In this document: piece by piece, positions 1-10,296 of the stretch
Position numbering within the stretch: the stretch's first letter is position 1
Layout: the number at the start of each line of letters is the position of its first letter
DNA from: Takakia lepidozioides
Taxonomy: Eukaryota; Streptophyta; Takakiopsida; Takakiales; Takakiaceae
Assembly: GCA_030704615.1 (NCBI GenBank)
Contig: CM060732.1
Location: 63,223,053-63,287,052, forward strand
Direction of reading: 5' to 3'
DNA: 64,000 nucleotides
Position numbers and translations under genes: made by a program
Notes under the pieces: generated by a model
Seen by the model: only the letters and a program-made list of their open reading frames with translations
Databases searched by the model: none
Told to the model about the DNA's origin: nothing

Positions 1-574
1 AGTACAGGTGTATATCACGAATAATGGATGTCTGTGAGAGAATTATTTCAGTCCCATTGTCAGACTTTGAAGCATCTCAGCAGTTTTATAGTGTGCAGTG
101 CATGATACAAATTTAATGGCAGAGCACAATTATGAGTTCATCCTCTTATGGGTATAGTCTTAGGAGTCAAAGTTCATAATATTTTTTGTGGATAGGGTGA
201 TAATATGGAAAGAAGCTTGAAGGAGATTTTAATTTGTTGGTGGTTTTGAATTCTATGCCAAATTACACAAGGGATCAATCTTCTATTTGGAACCCATTAG
301 GCATTGTCAATGTCTCTTGGGTATAAGTAAGGAGACGCCAACCAGTCAATGAAGGCCCAGGAGATTTTTTAGTTGTCACAGGGCCTGCAGGAGGCAGTTT
401 CGATGTGGCCACGGTAAGTGCATAGGTCAAAAACTGGCCTGTTAACAGCGAGCTCAGTCTATGGTTCATGTGCAAATTTGCGTCCCAAAGGTTGCATAGG
501 GATGATCTGGAATTGATTCCAAGTATGTAGTTACCGAGTAATTTTTTTGGTGGCTGGATGGCAGGATACCTTTA
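1..574. other. no gene recognised
   Basis: I see no convincing reading frame or repeat here. It may be the upstream intron of the exon that begins near 575, because that exon opens at a splice-acceptor-like TTTAG. Confidence 0.4.
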
Positions 575-1115
575 GGTAAGGTGTTCAATGCTGGGAACAA
601 GCTGCCTACCACCTCTTTTACCAATCCAGGTGTTCCAGCTCCATATGGACCAGGAAGCGCGCCCGGCCCTTACTGTTCTCAAGCATACCCAACCTCTGGG
701 GCCTCCCTACCTATGCATATTGAGACTGAACATTACTCTGCCTATAACTCCCAGCCATACTCAACTCTGGGTAATTATGCTCCCAGTATTTCACACTCAG
801 AGTCTGAACATACCCTCCCTTCTTCCAATGCTTTCCACCAAGGTCCATACATAGGGCCTGCATATCTAGTGCCTCCCTGGCCTGGTTACCATGTAGGGCC
901 TCCCTTCCTGCAAAACAGTCAGAGTCCATACCCCTCTGCTTCCTACCCTACTCCTTATTTGAATCGTGCATTTTCTTCATTAGCACCAGCACAGGCTCCC
1001 GCCCAACCTGACCAATCATTGTCCTTGGGAAGCAAACCTTCAGCTATCGACAATACTGTATCGTTTAAGAAGAAGGTGGCTTTGTGGGTGGGCTACGTGG
1101 GAACTCATTATAAAG
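575..1115 (+). CDS. TruA/Pus1-like tRNA pseudouridine synthase, N-terminal exon (partial)
   Basis: Seen: an open exon bounded by an acceptor-like TTTAG before 575 and a GT donor at 1116 (phase 1). Most of it is low-complexity sequence rich in Pro, Tyr and Ser, and it ends in KKKVALWVGYVGTHYKG. Known: a Lys/Val-rich beta strand followed by GY-GT-Y-G is the start of the catalytic fold in TruA/Pus1-family pseudouridine synthases, which modify uridines in tRNA and other RNAs. The catalytic aspartate lies further on and would be in later exons, which I could not identify with confidence. Inference: first or second coding exon of a nuclear or organellar pseudouridine synthase with a disordered N-terminus. 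No ATG opens the exon, so an upstream exon is needed, or a GTG at 581. It could also be a pseudogene fragment. Confidence 0.5.
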
Positions 1116-1397
1116 GTATGCTCCTGTTTCCATACGTATGTGTGGTAAAGCTCACTTTGTCACCGACATTGTCTATTGGTTCATGGCCACAACAGTTGAA
1201 ATATTTCTGGTCTGTCACGGCTTCGAAGGATAAGCAAGTAGTCCTGTTCTAGGCGAAGAAGATGAAGAGTGACTGGGTAGCTTGTTTTCCAGAACATATC
1301 TGCCAATCAAACACGCAGTACATTGAACCAGTCATAACTTATTGGTGGGTTTGTCCTAATTCCCATCTCTCATGCATTCTAATTATACACTCTGCAG

Positions 1398-1459
1398 CTG
1401 GATAAACTAGTGGACTGCGTGGTTTTGGCAATAAGTGAATTTGTGGAAAGGGACACCAG
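1398..1459 (+). CDS. exon-like segment, unassigned
   Basis: Seen: TCTGCAG acceptor, then 20 open codons beginning LDKLVDCVVLAISEF, then a CAG|GTAAG donor (phase 2). The splice signals are good but the incoming phase (0) does not match the phase-1 donor at 1116, so at least one more exon would be needed between them. I do not recognise the peptide. It may belong to the same gene as the upstream exon or be chance. Confidence 0.25.
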
Positions 1460-1465
1460 GTAAGA

Positions 1466-2900
1466 TTGCTCAGAGTTCACTATTTCAAGGTTTCCTGACT
1501 CACAGTCGATTTTCTGATTGTAATGGCAGGCTTACAAATCCAGCGCAGGCCTGGCTCTGCTCAGAGTAAGTGGTATGCCCCATACACTAATCTTCCTCTC
1601 CTCTGTTCTCTGAAACATTCATCCTTTCATGTTTACTTCTGTTTCTCTGGAGGTGAGAGCCAGAAGGCTTCGCCAAACAACGTCTTATGAGTATCCGGAG
1701 GTGAGATTTCTCATAAAACTGTCCTCAGCAATAAGAAGGGACTGTCTTCATCAGTCATCCCATAGGTCCCTCTTAGGTGCAGTGTCTGAAATCCAAACCA
1801 ACTGTGCATCTTTTCATACATGTGCCCTCAGACGCAGACAAGCACAGATAGGGCTAGTCATGTCAAGACTAGAAAAGAAGAAGTCTGAGTTCTTTTAGGA
1901 AATAGACATCATCTATCAACAAACTCCAATAGCAACTATCAATGTCAAGACCTCTGCTTTTGTTGAGAAGACCACATTAGGTTATAGGAAAGACCTTCTA
2001 GTAGAAGATAGATCTGTCATAGCAGACCAGGTCTGTCCAATTAGGCCAACTGTAGAGGTCAGTCACGGCCTACAACAGCAGGTCTTATGAGTACATTCTC
2101 TCTCTCTTGCTTGTTCTCTTGGTCCAAAATCGATGGGAAGGGTTGGGGGGGGGGATTGGTCCAACTTTCTGGTGAGGGATTTTCAAGCCCAAGTTGGCAG
2201 TGATTGAGCCTTGGACCCTTATGCTATATAGCTCTCTTGTTTGTGGCTATCTCCTGTGGTTTTTCTGAAGGGCTTTTGAGAGGATATCTGGAAAACCCAA
2301 ACTAATTGTCTCTACCAAGGTAAGTGACACTACCGGATTGAGCCCCTCACAAAGGTAGCAGCTACTCCCTTTTATTCCGCCCAGGCGTGGGGTCTACGGC
2401 CACAAGGCTATAGCAAACAACATCTGATCAGTACTTTCTCTCTCTCTTCTTTGATTGATGTTTGTGTGGAGGGATTTCTAGACGACATCTATTTGATTGA
2501 ATGTAATATTGCATGGAGAAGAATGGTGTGCACCCTCTATTGGATGGTGGGCTCTGTCTCTATCTTGCTGTCATTGTCAACATATATAAGAAACGTGACA
2601 GAGAAGAACCTGAGAACCATCGCAGCATTATGCTTCTTCATGCAGCTTCTTAATTATGCTTCTTAATGCAAGCTATTTTGCAGGCTTCTCAAGGCTGATC
2701 TGGAGTCTAGAGGGGTTCTCCATGAAGGCCAGGGTGGCTTTTGGACAAATAAGGCTGCATGAACCATATTGCTAACATGGCTGTTTGGGAAAAGTTTGGC
2801 ATACCTCCCTTAAGCTCTCGACGTAATGAGTTCAAGGTCAGATTGTGAGGTCAGTTGAATAGCAGGTCCAACACCAGATACCCTAAGATAATCGACTTTA
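1466..2900. other. no gene recognised
   Basis: Only short, unconvincing frames are visible. The stretch includes CT-rich runs and a G-tract near 2145. Confidence 0.4.
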
Positions 2901-2949
2901 TCTCTTGGAAGGAAGACTGTCCTGTTAAACAGGCTATGTCCTGGCGGAA

Positions 2950-3790
2950 AAGGGAAGAAGAGATTTCCTAGTATCTGAATATTAGCCCTGAAGAATTGAC
3001 CCTGCTAGATGAAGTGACCTGGAGGTTGCAGTGTCTAATGCCATGTTGGATGCATAAGAGCATAAAGAGCATAAAGTTCACCAACATCACATAATTTATG
3101 CAATTTGAAGTTGGTGAACAGAGGTGCGGAATGTTGTGGGATGCTCCTGAAGTGGGTCACTCTCTGCTGAGTATGCTGGACAAATATCAGAAAGTGGATA
3201 TTGTCTTCAGGCTGCTCACACATGGGGCAACTACAATCTCCCTTTCCTCGCAACATCTCTTTATTGTTCAAAGGTAGGCTTCCCACCCCGAGTTTAAATT
3301 ACAGTCTAGTGTAGGTAGGCCCTTGACATCATCCTTGTACCGTACCAAATAGGTGCCATTCTATGGGTTAGCCATAGCACCATAGACAGCTCTTTTTTGG
3401 CTTTCCCTAGATTGGCGGGGCAGTATCTTGGAAGAGGTTCATCCCTCATTATAATTGCAGAGTTGTACCCAACTCTTGCAATTAAAAATGCTTGGCCGAT
3501 AGGCCCTCTCTAGTACACACCTATAAGCTGAAAGGGGGTAAGGATCCACCATCCTTCAGCTGCCTTCAGTCTTAGCCATCTTCAAAGGTTCCAAAAGTGG
3601 CTGAGCAGGAAGGGAGGCAGTTCTTTTGACATCATGGCACACTTCACGGCTCTTTTCCTGCTTTTCCAACTCTGTTGTTTATGATGCCTTGCCATAGCAA
3701 ACACTCTCATCTTGTCAAGTTGATGGATACTAGCATACGGCTGATTGTGTAGTAAGTTTGATTTGGAATGTTTTCTCTCAAACACTGGAT
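2950..3790 (-). mobile_element. decayed LINE fragment (reverse-transcriptase C-terminal zinc region)
   Basis: Seen on the minus strand at about 3286-3035: a frame with LPLNNKEMLRGKG followed by C-P-M-C and, about 13 residues later, a His, resembling the CxxC...H zinc-binding segment (zf-RVT) found after the reverse transcriptase of plant non-LTR retrotransposons. Flanking minus-strand sequence to about 3790 gives LINE-like peptides broken by stops and frameshifts. No intact RT core or endonuclease is present. Inference: an old 5'-truncated LINE copy. Boundaries are approximate. Confidence 0.5.
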
Positions 3791-5400
3791 GTCTTGTTCT
3801 CTCCTAACCTGTAGATTAACTTTCTTAAGGGTGGAAATCGATAACAAGTGGATCAAAACCTGGTATTCCACAACAGTCACTAACCTATTGGTTGTGCGGT
3901 TGCTTGTGGGACCAGGTGAGGTTCCAGCCCAGACTTTTAAGCTTTACTCCTCTACGTGCTTACAGAAGAGACAACATCACGACTAAATCTTTGCATATTT
4001 GTTGTTTTTTACTTCTGTCCTCCACTGTTTGCTGCTTTTTGAAGATAGAAGAGGCCGTAGTAGGCCCAACACACCCCTCATGGGCTGTGTGTGGATGTCT
4101 CCTACTTGACCTTTCTAGTGTTTGAAAAAGAAGGAACAAGAACGACCATCATGATCCTTCTATAGACCTGTAGTATCTCTTTACAATCAGTATTTACAAG
4201 CTACTACTTCCTGAGGGAGGTCCAGAAGTTAAAGGCACCTACTGACCTGTCTGTGGACTTAGTGGTTTGATATATCCTTCCTAAGAACTTCAATAAGGTG
4301 AATTGTGACTTTCGGCCACCCACCCACCGGCTTGGTCTTGTTTTTTGCATACACATCATGAGACAGTATATAATACTGTCAGTACATCCTATTCACATCA
4401 TTCCACATTTGACCATGTCATTACACCATGTCCAGGGGGTATTTCCACTTGACCACCCTGGCTGCCTCAACCAGTTACCAGTTATATATTGCTGCCATAT
4501 TTCATTATCAGCCGAATATCCACAGGCAGAATCTTCACCATACCCTGGCCTAAGCATCTTGTTTGTCATAGCCTTGTGGCCATTGACCCCGCGCACACAA
4601 ATTGGCACGCAGAGAGACAGAGAGAGATAGGGCTTGTCTTGTCACGACAAAGAAGGATATGTCAGGAGTTGATCAGATCAGAAAGATTTTCTTAAAAAAC
4701 CAGGACAAAACACCCTATACCATAGTTTTGCTCCTGATTTGTTTCACACTTCTGGGTGATTGGGGTGGGTTGTGGGGTTGTAAGAAACCCTCCAACCACC
4801 TTTCTTCATAGTGACAAACATCATACTGAACAATATTCATATTCACTGTACTGTCATGGTGGGATTTCCAGAAAACACATTTGTGCTTTTTAGCATGTGG
4901 ACTGTCGGTCAGTGACCTCCAAGGCAGCCTTAGCCTTTCCTTGAGCAAACCAGTGCTTGCTCAAAACCATAGAGATCTCTGCCCACAGTAAATGTCTGAG
5001 CATAGTACTTCTCTATGATGATAATTCGGTTTCATCAAAGTAGTGTCAATATAATACTTCCCTGAAAATCACATGTCTCAAAACTGAGGCAAATCCAAGT
5101 CTTTGACCATAACCCAAATGGGGTGTACTGCCATGTCTTAAAACAAAACAAACACAGTATTCAGAATGACACCACTCAGCTGGCCTGTAAAATTAGATTC
5201 ACCCAATTCACGTCTTCACAACCCTCTGGTATCAGATTTGAAGGGTAGATTACTTGCGTAAAATGCTTCCCTCACAGAAACCTGAGGCTGTCATCAAGAT
5301 TTGTCCCACTTGTCCTAGGCAGTGGCTGCCTCATGCGATGGGCGATTTCCATCATCTATCCAATGTACTCTGTAGCAAAACTTACACATATAGCTTGCTA
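3791..5400. other. no gene recognised
   Basis: Short overlapping frames in several phases but no domain, splice pattern or long repeat that I can support. The 3' part may belong to the OSB-like gene remnant that follows. Confidence 0.4.
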
Positions 5401-5402
5401 GG

Positions 5403-6120
5403 AGCAGGGATAGAGCGTGGGTCCAGATTCAACCAAGAGGACTGAATTTCAAGCACAAGATCACCTATGATTCCCTGTGGATTGATAGCTACAGAAACCT
5501 GTATGGGTACATGGTCCACTGGAAGCAGTGGCAGCACAATTAATCAATCCAAGCACACTGCTTCTTCAACACTCAGCCAATGTTACCCTCTTATCAGAGT
5601 CATCTCTAATTTTTCATGTTCATTTCTGCAAGTTAGCTCCTTGGGTGGATCTATGCTGGTTTGGAGTGACTTTGACATGTTACTGCCAGTGTGGCAACAG
5701 GAAAGGATCCAAAAACAGATAACAGTGACAAGGAGAAGCTTTGGATGGAATATTTTTCAGACCCCAGTCAATGGTGGTACAATGGAGGCAGAAAGGTGAA
5801 CGCCTGTTAGATTACAGAGAGAAGCGGACAACGAGACGCAATGCAATCCTCTCTCTCCCCAGCACATTTTTGAAGTCTGGGGAGCAATTCAGCATAGGAA
5901 CTTTATTTTTATAAATAGGGTTGGGTTGTTTGCTAGAACAAATTCAGGCTGTCATTGTCAGCAGCTAGCAGCAAGGCGAGGATCTAGACCTGCTTTGTGC
6001 AGAGGCAGGGATAGCTGAAGGAGCAGGGATAGAGTGTGGGTCCAGATTGATGCAAGAGGGCGGGATTTCAAGCACAGAATTACCTATGACTCCCTGTGGA
6101 TCGATAGCTACAAGAAAGCT
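5403..6120 (+). pseudogene. OSB-like organellar ssDNA-binding protein remnant (PDF-motif exons)
   Basis: Seen: (1) 5403-5543 encodes WVQIQPRGLNFKHKITYDSL and reads on to a stop; (2) 5690-5795 is a clean exon (CCAG acceptor, AAG|GTGAAC donor) with LWMEYFSDPSQWWYNGGRK; (3) 6022-6117 repeats segment 1 about 619 bp downstream, with RGRDFKHRITYDSLWIDSY. Known: plant OSB proteins bind single-stranded DNA in mitochondria and plastids and carry C-terminal PDF motifs of the form LW..FF.NP.EWWDNR...NP..PDFKHK..GE.LW. Segments 2 and 3 together match that motif in order, with PDF replaced by RDF or LNF. Inference: duplicated, probably broken exons of an OSB gene. I did not find the OB-fold part. Segment 3 is in frame with the PPR gene downstream. 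Confidence 0.55.
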
Positions 6121-6186
6121 GCAACGTTTGGTGGTCAACTTGAAGCAAGAGCAACAGCTACGCAATTGATAAAATCAGCCTTGGCC

Positions 6187-9100
6187 ATGACCACAGCTTC
6201 CGAAAGGGGATCAAGAGAGGGAGTCCACAATGCCTTTTCTGGCACGTCTGGGTATGTGAGGATGCTATGTGAGGCAGGGCGACTGAAAGAGGCTCTACAA
6301 ACTTTAAACCATCGAGGTGTTTCAGCAGATTCAGATACTTATGTCTGTCTCTTGCATAAGTGCATCAATATGAAAGGCCTGAAAGCTGGAAAGCAGGTGC
6401 ATGCTCACATTATCCAAAGCGGATTCAAGCCAAACGTGTTTCTACACAACACCCTTGTCAACATGTATGTTAAGTGCGGGAGCATTGTGGATGCATACCG
6501 AGTGTTCAACAACATGCCTGAACGAGGTTTGATCACATGGAATATTATGATGGCAGGACTTACCAAGTATGGGTGTGGTAAGAGTGCCTTGGAGACATAT
6601 GAGCAAATGATGCGGGAAGGGGTGAAGCCCAACCACATCACGTTTGTTTGCGTTTGCAATGCGTGTGCAAGCCTGGGAGCCCTGGAAAAGGGCAAAGAGG
6701 TCCATGGTGACATCTTCAAAGCTGGTATTGTACCGGATGTCATCCTGAATAACACACTCGTTCACATGTATGCCAAATGTGGGAGCATCGAGGATGCAAA
6801 GGGAGTGTTCGACCACATGGCCAAACGAGATGTGGTGTCATGGAATGCAATGATGGCAGGATTTACCAAGCAAGGGTGCAGTAGGAATGCTTTGGAGATG
6901 TATGAGCAAATGATACAGGAAGGGGTGAAGCCCGACCGGGTCACATTTGTTTGTGCTTGCAATGCGTGTGCAAGCCTGGCAGCCCTAGAAAAGGGCAAAG
7001 AGGTCCATGGTCACATGATCAAAGCTGGAATCGTACCAGATCTCATTCTGAACAATACCCTGGTAGACATGTATGCCAAAGGCGGGAGCATCGAGGATGC
7101 AAAGCGGGTGTTTGACGATATGGCCGAACGAAATGTGGTGTCCTGGAGCACGATGATTGCAGGATATGCCCAGCATGGGTGCGGGATGGAGGCTTTGGAG
7201 ACGTACAAGCAAATGATGCGGGAAGGGGTGAAGCCGAACCGGGTCACGTTCATTTCTGTTTGCAATGCGTGTGCAAACCTGGCAGTCCTGGAAAAGGGCA
7301 AAGAGGTCCATGGTGACATTGTGAAAGCTGGAATTGTACCAGATGTCATTCTGAACACTGCCCTGGTGGACATGTATGCCAAATGTGGGTGCTTCGAGGA
7401 TGCAAAGGGATTGTTCGACAATATGGCTAAAAGAAATGTGGTGTCATGGAACGCGATGATGGCAGGATATGCACAGCATGGGTGCGGGATAGAGGCTTTG
7501 GAGACCTATGAGCAAATGATTGCGCAAGGGTGGAAGCCCGATCACATCACGTTTGTTTGCGTTTGCAATGCGTGTGCAAGCCTGGCAGCCCTGGAAAAGG
7601 GCAAAGAGGTCCATGGTGACATCGTCAAAGCTGGAATTGTACCAGATGTCATTCTGAACAATACCCTAGTGGACATGTATGCGAAATGTGGGAGCATCGA
7701 GGATGCAAAGGGAGTGTTTGACCATATGTCCAAACGAGATGTGGTGTCATGGAACGTGATGATATCTGGATATGCACAGCATCGGCGCGGGATGGAGGCT
7801 TTGGAGATGTATCAACAAATGATGCGGGAAGGGGTGAAGCCAAACCACATCACATTTGTGTGCGTTTGCAATGCATGTGCGAGCCTGGCAGCCCTGGAAA
7901 AGGGGAAAGTGGTCCATTGTGACATCCTTAAAGCTGGAATTGTACCAGATGTCATTCTGAACACTGCAGTGGTGGACATGTATGCCAAATGCGGCAGCAT
8001 GCAGGATGCAAAGGGAGTGTTCGACAATATGGCTGATCGAAATGTGGTGTCGTGGAACACGATGATCGCAGGATATGCGCAGCATGGGTGTGGGATGGAG
8101 GCTTTGGAGACCTATGAGCAAATGATACGGAAAGGGATGAAGCCTAACCACATCACGTTCGTTTGTATCTGCAATGCATGTGCAAGCCTGGCGGCCCTGG
8201 AAAAGGGCAAAGATGTCCATGGTGACATAATCAAAGCTGGAATTGTACCAGATGTCATTCTGAACACTGCCCTGGTGGACATGTATGCCAAATGTGGGAG
8301 CATCAAGGATGCAAAGGGAGTATTCAACAATATGGCGGAACGAGATGTGGCATCGTGGAACGCGATGATTGCAGGATATGCCCAGCATGGTTATGATATG
8401 GAGGCCTTGCAACTATTGGAAGAAATGCAGGTGGAAGGCTTGCAGCTGGACAGTATCACTTTGCTATGTGTTCTCTCTGCATGTAGCCATGCTGGCCTAG
8501 TGGATGAAGGAAAATACTACTTTGACTACATGAGTCAAGTTCATGGCATCACTCCAGCAGTGGAGCACTTTGGCTCCATGGTGGACCTTCTTGGCCGTGG
8601 GGGGCAATTTGATGAGGCAGAGGACTTCATTAAGAAAATGCCAATGAAACCAGACGCTGTGGTTTGGAGGGCCTTGCTTGGTGCCTGCAGGATCCATTGC
8701 AATGTGGAGATGGCTGAACGTGTGGCAACATCTATTCTCAAGTGGGATGAAGAAGATGCCGCGACCTACATGTTGCTATCAAATATCTACGCTGCAGCTG
8801 GCAGGTGGGACGATAGTGCAAAGGTGAGAAAAATGATGAAGGTCAGAGGGGTTAAAAAGGAGCCAGGTCACTGCTGCATTGAGGTGGGCAACAGGGTGCA
8901 CACCTTTGTGGTAGATGAGAAATTGCATCCAAGAATTGAGGAAATCCATGCTGAGCTGAGAAGATTGGCTGGGCAGATGATGGAGGCAGGGTATTTCCCT
9001 GACACACGCTTTGTATTGCATGATTCGAGAGAGGAGCGAGAAGATTTTCCTCTTTGTCACCACAGCGAGAAACTGGCCATTGGTTTTGGGCTGATCAGCA

Positions 9101-9270
9101 CGGCCCCTAAGACACCTCTCCGTCTCATCAAGAACCTTCGGGTGTGTGGTGACTGCCACACCTCCATCAAGTTCATCTCAAAGATTGTTGGCCGAGCAAT
9201 TGTTGTACGAGACACAAACCGTTTTCACCACTTTGAAGATGGGGTTTGTTCTTGTGGGGATTGCTGGTGA
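6187..9270 (+). CDS. PPR-DYW protein, organellar C-to-U RNA editing factor
   Basis: Intronless frame of 1027 aa from the first ATG; the frame stays open upstream to 6034, where it encodes an OSB-like PDF remnant, so the true start is uncertain. After a divergent first set of repeats come PLS triplets (S 35, P 35, L 31 residues), six of them as 303-bp tandem units, then E and E+ motifs and a DYW deaminase domain. Known: such proteins bind organellar RNA through the PPR tract, and the DYW domain deaminates a specific C. The zinc and catalytic signatures HSE (in CHHSEKLAIGFGL) and CxxCH (CGDCH) are intact, which suggests an active enzyme. The PG-box reads EPGHCCIEVGNRVH. Odd: the final tripeptide is DCW rather than DYW (CSCGDCW at the end). 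Localisation to mitochondrion or plastid is inferred from the family. Confidence 0.93.
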   Translation: MTTASERGSREGVHNAFSGTSGYVRMLCEAGRLKEALQTLNHRGVSADSDTYVCLLHKCINMKGLKAGKQVHAHIIQSGFKPNVFLHNTLVNMYVKCGSIVDAYRVFNNMPERGLITWNIMMAGLTKYGCGKSALETYEQMMREGVKPNHITFVCVCNACASLGALEKGKEVHGDIFKAGIVPDVILNNTLVHMYAKCGSIEDAKGVFDHMAKRDVVSWNAMMAGFTKQGCSRNALEMYEQMIQEGVKPDRVTFVCACNACASLAALEKGKEVHGHMIKAGIVPDLILNNTLVDMYAKGGSIEDAKRVFDDMAERNVVSWSTMIAGYAQHGCGMEALETYKQMMREGVKPNRVTFISVCNACANLAVLEKGKEVHGDIVKAGIVPDVILNTALVDMYAKCGCFEDAKGLFDNMAKRNVVSWNAMMAGYAQHGCGIEALETYEQMIAQGWKPDHITFVCVCNACASLAALEKGKEVHGDIVKAGIVPDVILNNTLVDMYAKCGSIEDAKGVFDHMSKRDVVSWNVMISGYAQHRRGMEALEMYQQMMREGVKPNHITFVCVCNACASLAALEKGKVVHCDILKAGIVPDVILNTAVVDMYAKCGSMQDAKGVFDNMADRNVVSWNTMIAGYAQHGCGMEALETYEQMIRKGMKPNHITFVCICNACASLAALEKGKDVHGDIIKAGIVPDVILNTALVDMYAKCGSIKDAKGVFNNMAERDVASWNAMIAGYAQHGYDMEALQLLEEMQVEGLQLDSITLLCVLSACSHAGLVDEGKYYFDYMSQVHGITPAVEHFGSMVDLLGRGGQFDEAEDFIKKMPMKPDAVVWRALLGACRIHCNVEMAERVATSILKWDEEDAATYMLLSNIYAAAGRWDDSAKVRKMMKVRGVKKEPGHCCIEVGNRVHTFVVDEKLHPRIEEIHAELRRLAGQMMEAGYFPDTRFVLHDSREEREDFPLCHHSEKLAIGFGLISTAPKTPLRLIKNLRVCGDCHTSIKFISKIVGRAIVVRDTNRFHHFEDGVCSCGDCW
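6529..8346 (+). repeat. six tandem 303-bp units inside the PPR gene
   Basis: Units begin at 6529, 6832, 7135, 7438, 7741 and 8044. Each encodes one S-P-L triplet of 101 residues. The units are highly similar at nucleotide level, for example the shared GCGTGTGCAAGCCTGGCAGC, which indicates recent unequal exchange. Differences concentrate at a few codons, including residues 5 and 35 of the S motifs. Confidence 0.9.
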
Positions 9271-10037
9271 AACGATATTTTTCTGGAAAAGGTGTGATTC
9301 TTTTCCTTCATTTATTGATCCATGTAGCTACTCGGTTCATCCACCATTTCCTGAGAATATTGACTATGATGTATTGTTGAGGACCGAAAGTCTGACTAGA
9401 ATTTCTAATGTTTGGCGTAGTTTGGTTTGATTGACCTCCCATAGAGAAACTCGGAGGGTGCTAGAATGTATCAGAGCTGAAAAAGAGTTTATGGTTTTGT
9501 TTCCAGCGGCTCATAGCCTTCACACATTGATCTTACACACTTGGCTGTGCAGGGTTACACCCATTCACTGTCCTTCAAATGAGGTCTGTATGTTTGGTGA
9601 GAATTTCTGAGCTGTTATCCTAAGAAAGTTGCCTTGGAGATCGTGTCTGATATTTTCCGGTTTCCAAGAGTGGATCAAGAGCGCTGTGACCAGAGGCAAC
9701 GATTGCTTGGCCCTGCAGCAGTTTTGTATGTCACATTATAACCCATACTCTCCTGTCAAAGTTTGTCCCACTGTCCTCTTTGATCCCCTAGTTTGGCTTT
9801 TATTTCTTGATTCTCAAATTTTTCTTTCGCCTTGGTTCTTTCTTTTTGTTGTTGCCTTTATGTTTGTATTAGTCGCAATAAGTGCTAGGTTACGACATGG
9901 CTAAGTCTTCCCATTACTTTCAAAATGTGACAGACACTCGTTATAAGGGGGCTGATGAAATCAGTGCACGCATGAAGTGGCTGGCACCTGTCACTGCCAT
10001 TCATGTTGTTGTTTATGCTCCCAGGATTAGATCTACA
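9271..10037. other. PPR 3' flank, no gene recognised
   Basis: T-rich sequence downstream of the PPR stop; no second gene or repeat that I can support. Confidence 0.5.
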
Positions 10038-10289
10038 CCGTCAGATCTAAGAAATTTGGTTTTTCATAACACAACTTTTGGTGTTTGCATACAGGCAGGG
10101 AACCATCATCCGCATCTTTCCCCTATTTTGAATTGCAAAAAATACAATAGATAAGATCTGATGTATCAGATCGCGATTATGGCACATCAGTTTTGTACCG
10201 TTAAATCTAAGAAATTTGAATTTTTATCTGTTTTTTGCATCACTTTATTTTTTTGAATTACAAAACATATAATATATAAGATCTGACGG
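10038..10289. mobile_element. small AT-rich MITE-like element
   Basis: The stretch is bounded by an 11-bp inverted repeat, CCGTCAGATCT at 10038-10048 and AGATCTGACGG at 10279-10289. Inside, two diverged direct copies share TCTAAGAAATTTG and a stretch ending near AAGATCTGA. No coding capacity. The target duplication is not clear, so the element type is uncertain. Confidence 0.4.
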
Positions 10290-10296
10290 CAGAGAC

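Noticed and set aside
6405-9159. Many long minus-strand open frames opposite the PPR gene
   Set aside because: They arise from the repeated 303-bp units read backwards; their peptides repeat with the same period and have no domain.
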